Positions 60,730-64,000 of a stretch of 64,000 bases of DNA are shown here, piece by piece. Position 1 is the stretch's first letter; each line of letters starts with the position of its first letter. The DNA comes from Istiophorus platypterus (Eukaryota; Chordata; Actinopteri; Istiophoriformes; Istiophoridae): the NCBI GenBank assembly GCA_016859345.1, contig CM029124.1:17271480-17335479 (forward strand), in the 5' to 3' direction. The notes under the pieces are model-generated. The model was not told the origin of the DNA. It was given only the letters and a program-made list of their open reading frames with translations, and made no database searches. The translations under genes and the position numbers were made by a program.

Positions 60730-63700
60730 CTGTTAATATAACAAGGAGCCACAAAGGGTAGATGGTGCTTCTTACTCTTGCTGAAAAATAACAACAACAT
60801 GACTTTATGTAGGAGTTTGTGTGGGTGTTTGCTTTAGAACATTTCATTTGCAACAGTTTGAAATGCAATAAACATTTACATTTGATGCAAATGACTGCAT
60901 ATTCAAACTGAAGCAGGATAAAAGAGAGAGGCACACATGTATCTGCCTTTAGATGAGCAAGAATCAAACAGCCAATGCTAAACATTCAAATACCTTGTGA
61001 ATAGATGACTGAAAAAGAAAAGACAAAAATTTTGCTTGCCATGACACTCAGGAGAAGATAAAAACAAATCTCCTGATATATGCAGTGTTAAACCGTTAGG
61101 TTGACGAAACCCAATGAAAATACTGAGTTTGATCCTATAAGCAGCAAGATCTCACTAAACCACAAATCAACGGCTTAGATTGCAGGTAGTACACGAATTG
61201 TCATAGCATCTGTATCAACCTTATTTCATTAGCACCGATAACTGTCTTTGTTGTACTCAAGTTTTTCACTTCTCTGCCAACTGACCCAAACCATAATCGC
61301 CTTGAGGTGATTTGATCATGCGTTTCTTTCCTTGTTGAGGTAGCTGCATAAGGTCAGTGATTTAACTGCCTAACAGACGACATACATCATTAAGGTGGGT
61401 TTCCTATTGTGTTCAATAGCCAATCATGCAAGGCAATTAGATGTTTCTGTCTCCATGATGCTGAGTGACACTAAGATTAACAAGCTTTAGAAGAGCAGTT
61501 GACTGGAGCTGAGAAACCTGTCATTGTTGCCCAGATGATGAACTAGGTTTTGTAGGGTTCGATGGCACTGAAACTGTGGCCTTCCTCAGAGTAGACCACA
61601 CTGCACTTCATACTGCTTACATTAAGTACAAACCTTAAAAAATACTGAATACAAAAAGTAGCTAGATCACCCCCAGTAATCAATAAAAAATTTAAAAAAT
61701 CATAGGTTAATCCTTTCTAATGCTCACGCCTCTGTATGCTCTGAGAATAAATTAAACCATGCAACAGGTAGGGAGTTTTGAGTTAAAATTAATAAAATGC
61801 TAGTATGCACATTGTTTTTCCATCAGGTCTATTGGCATCCTCACAAAAAGCCTCTGCATGTTTCTAATCAGCATGGTAGCAATCCTAAATGGCAGCAATA
61901 AAAGCATACAGATCTTGCAGGAATGCAAAAAGCTCCAGTAAAATAAAATGCATGATTTAATGACCATCTGTTGGGTGCCAGTGTAGACCTTGCTGCGACA
62001 TGCTTTGTGAATGATCAAAGGCAGCATCCGCATCAAGAGCGATTCACCTCAGGAGGCACGCTGGGGAATTAACAAGCCACCCGGCACAGATCCATTTTCC
62101 ATGCAGTTTGGCCCTTTTGATTCCTGAACTGGTCTGCTTCAGGCTCACTTGGAGGAAGCGAGGGAGTAAAACAATGTAACATACACAACAGTCAAGCCTG
62201 ACGAAATGTGAAGTTCCAAGCTAATCCGTAACACACTAAAAGTTTGAAACTCCATTTGTAGAATAACCCCACAGAGCAATTCAAAAGAGTTGAGTTGTGT
62301 TTCCTTTCAGACTAGCCCTGCAATCAGATGCTCATGTTTATGGCGTTCCTGAGTTGCTTTAAGAATCCATTTTGATGTTGAGGCACGAATGCCAAACGAC
62401 CAATCAGCACTAAAAGGAAGCATACAGAGAGAGAGAGAGGGGCATGCTGTTCTGCTCAGACAGACATTCCAAAACACTGTGCTCTTATCTCATCAAGGCT
62501 CAGTAAATAAAACATTTAACAGCTACGCTAGACTCAGGATTGCGGAGACTGTATGGGCATCCCGCATGGTCCAGGAATAACACAGAGCACATAAAAACAG
62601 AGAAACTCAAAGACAAGTCAGACAAAAACTTTTACTAATACTTAGAAATTCATGCAAAGTTATGAACAGACCAAAAAAAAACCCAGAAAAAACATATTCT
62701 CAGGGGGATGATGAAATAGAACAGCCATTCCACCTGCGTAGCTCTTGCTTCAAAAATGTACCATAAGGCATTACAAATCTCAGGTAGGATCCAGACAAAT
62801 AGCATTCCCACACGAAGGCTCTCAAACACTGCAGCGCTGGAATGATTAACATACATATCCTTGCTGACATCATCATTACTGCTTTGTTTTGCTCTCATTA
62901 CCTTCTGTCTTTCTGTCTTGTCCTTTACCGCTCCTTAATTATTCTTCCTTTTTCACTGCTTGCCTGTCTTTCAGTAAGACTGTGTGCAGTATTTAACACG
63001 CTGAGGGGACACATGTCCACCCCAAACACCACAGAACAAATTCGTTACTTTGTTTACGTTCACAGCTCATTTGGCCCAATCCATGTTTTGGCATTCTGTT
63101 ATTGTCACGCTTGGTAAGGTTTTCTCCACTGCCCACCGAGGGGGAGAAACATGTTCCAGGGGCTGTCAGCTGAGGCTTGCTCTTCACACTCTATCCTGCA
63201 GTATTTCCTTCAGGTTGACTTTTTTAATGTGGTAGACAAAACATGGTGTCTGAGAGCAGCTACTGTGGAATAACATGTGTGCTTAATCTTTGGGGGCACC
63301 ACCAGTGAATTTGAAGAAACTAATGCAGAACTTCAAACAACTGACAAGGGAGGAAATGAACTTAAAATGCGAAGGTAAAGTTGTTGGAGAAGTGGCATCA
63401 AGGTCAACTGCTTTACCTCTATCCCTCCCAGATCTTAACCTTTTGGGGGGGGGTCAAACACACGTCTTAGATACAATCAGAGATCAGCACTTCAGCTGTG
63501 TGTGCTTTGCCGTACCTCTACCACTAAGATTGTCACATGCCCACAATGCATTCTGGCTCTCTATTTAAGCCACAAACCCAACCCCCCAATACTTAAAGTG
63601 CCTTGGGAAAGTGTCAGTGTGGTGTTGATCATTCCAATAGCCGTGGAGGTTGACGGGAAGGGACAGGGTCTTGTTTGTAGTTTCACAGGTGGAGCTGGCT

Positions 63701-64000
63701 GGTGGTGGGAATGTCCCAGCTGGTCTCAAAGGTCTAATCTCCCCTAGCTAGCAGCAGTCTATCCACCCACCGACTGTAAACACAATGGCTCCCTATGGTA
63801 CTGAGCCGATTGCTGTTTCATCTGGGCTAGGACTAGAGTTAGTGGAGAGGAGCTCTGTCTCTCACTGTTTGATAAACTTGTTTATTTACCCTGCGGATGG
63901 GAGGCCAAGAACAAACTGATAGGCAAGCAGTGTGTTTATCAGAAGCTTAGAAAGCATTTCCGACGATAGTGGACAGTCAGTGCTACGCCAATGCACAGCA
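60730..64000. other. Non-coding DNA
   Basis: Unique sequence with a GA run near 62427-62440 and a nine-G run near 63445. Frames of up to 92 codons near 62.8-63.7 kb show no domain. No exon was recognised. Confidence 0.5.

Overview
The window looks like vertebrate, most probably teleost fish, nuclear DNA. It is AT-rich, carries many (CA)n, (TG)n and (TA)n microsatellites, a decayed Tc1-family transposon of the kind common in fish, and short fragments resembling fish dispersed repeats. Open frames are short, have no recognisable domains, and mostly look like chance frames in non-coding DNA. There are no operons, tRNA or rRNA genes, CRISPR arrays or intact multi-exon genes that I can see.

The only convincing coding feature is one 117-nt exon on the minus strand (31578-31694). 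It has a strong acceptor, a strong donor, symmetric phase 1-1 boundaries, one open frame, and encodes about 39 residues with five cysteines, as in a module of a secreted or extracellular protein. I could not name the gene. I found no other convincing exon, so if this one is real its flanking introns probably exceed 31 kb on each side and most of the window is intronic.

Layout: 0-4.2 kb is non-coding with a (CA)-rich/(TG)-rich inverted pair near 2 kb. At 4.2 kb is a weak promoter-like CCAAT/TATA arrangement. At 4.92-6.76 kb is a near-identical tandem duplication of a 909-bp unit, either very recent or an assembly artefact. From 7 to 31 kb the DNA is unique and non-coding, with (TG)n or (CA)n tracts at 15.1, 19.5 and 30.7 kb and several higher-complexity blocks that could be conserved regulatory elements (9.3-9.8, 12.0-12.2, 16.8-17.1, 24.5-24.8, 28.1 kb). 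The exon lies at 31.6 kb. From 35 to 64 kb there are five long (TA)n tracts, a 330-bp composite microsatellite at 37.4 kb, the Tc1 relic at 46.5-47.4 kb, a probable fish repeat fragment at 56.1-56.4 kb, and more candidate regulatory blocks at 42.4, 58.9 and 60.4 kb.

I see no evidence of a new multi-gene system. The items most worth checking are the cysteine-rich exon, the 909-bp duplication and the candidate conserved blocks. Conservation could not be tested here, so those calls are inference from composition.
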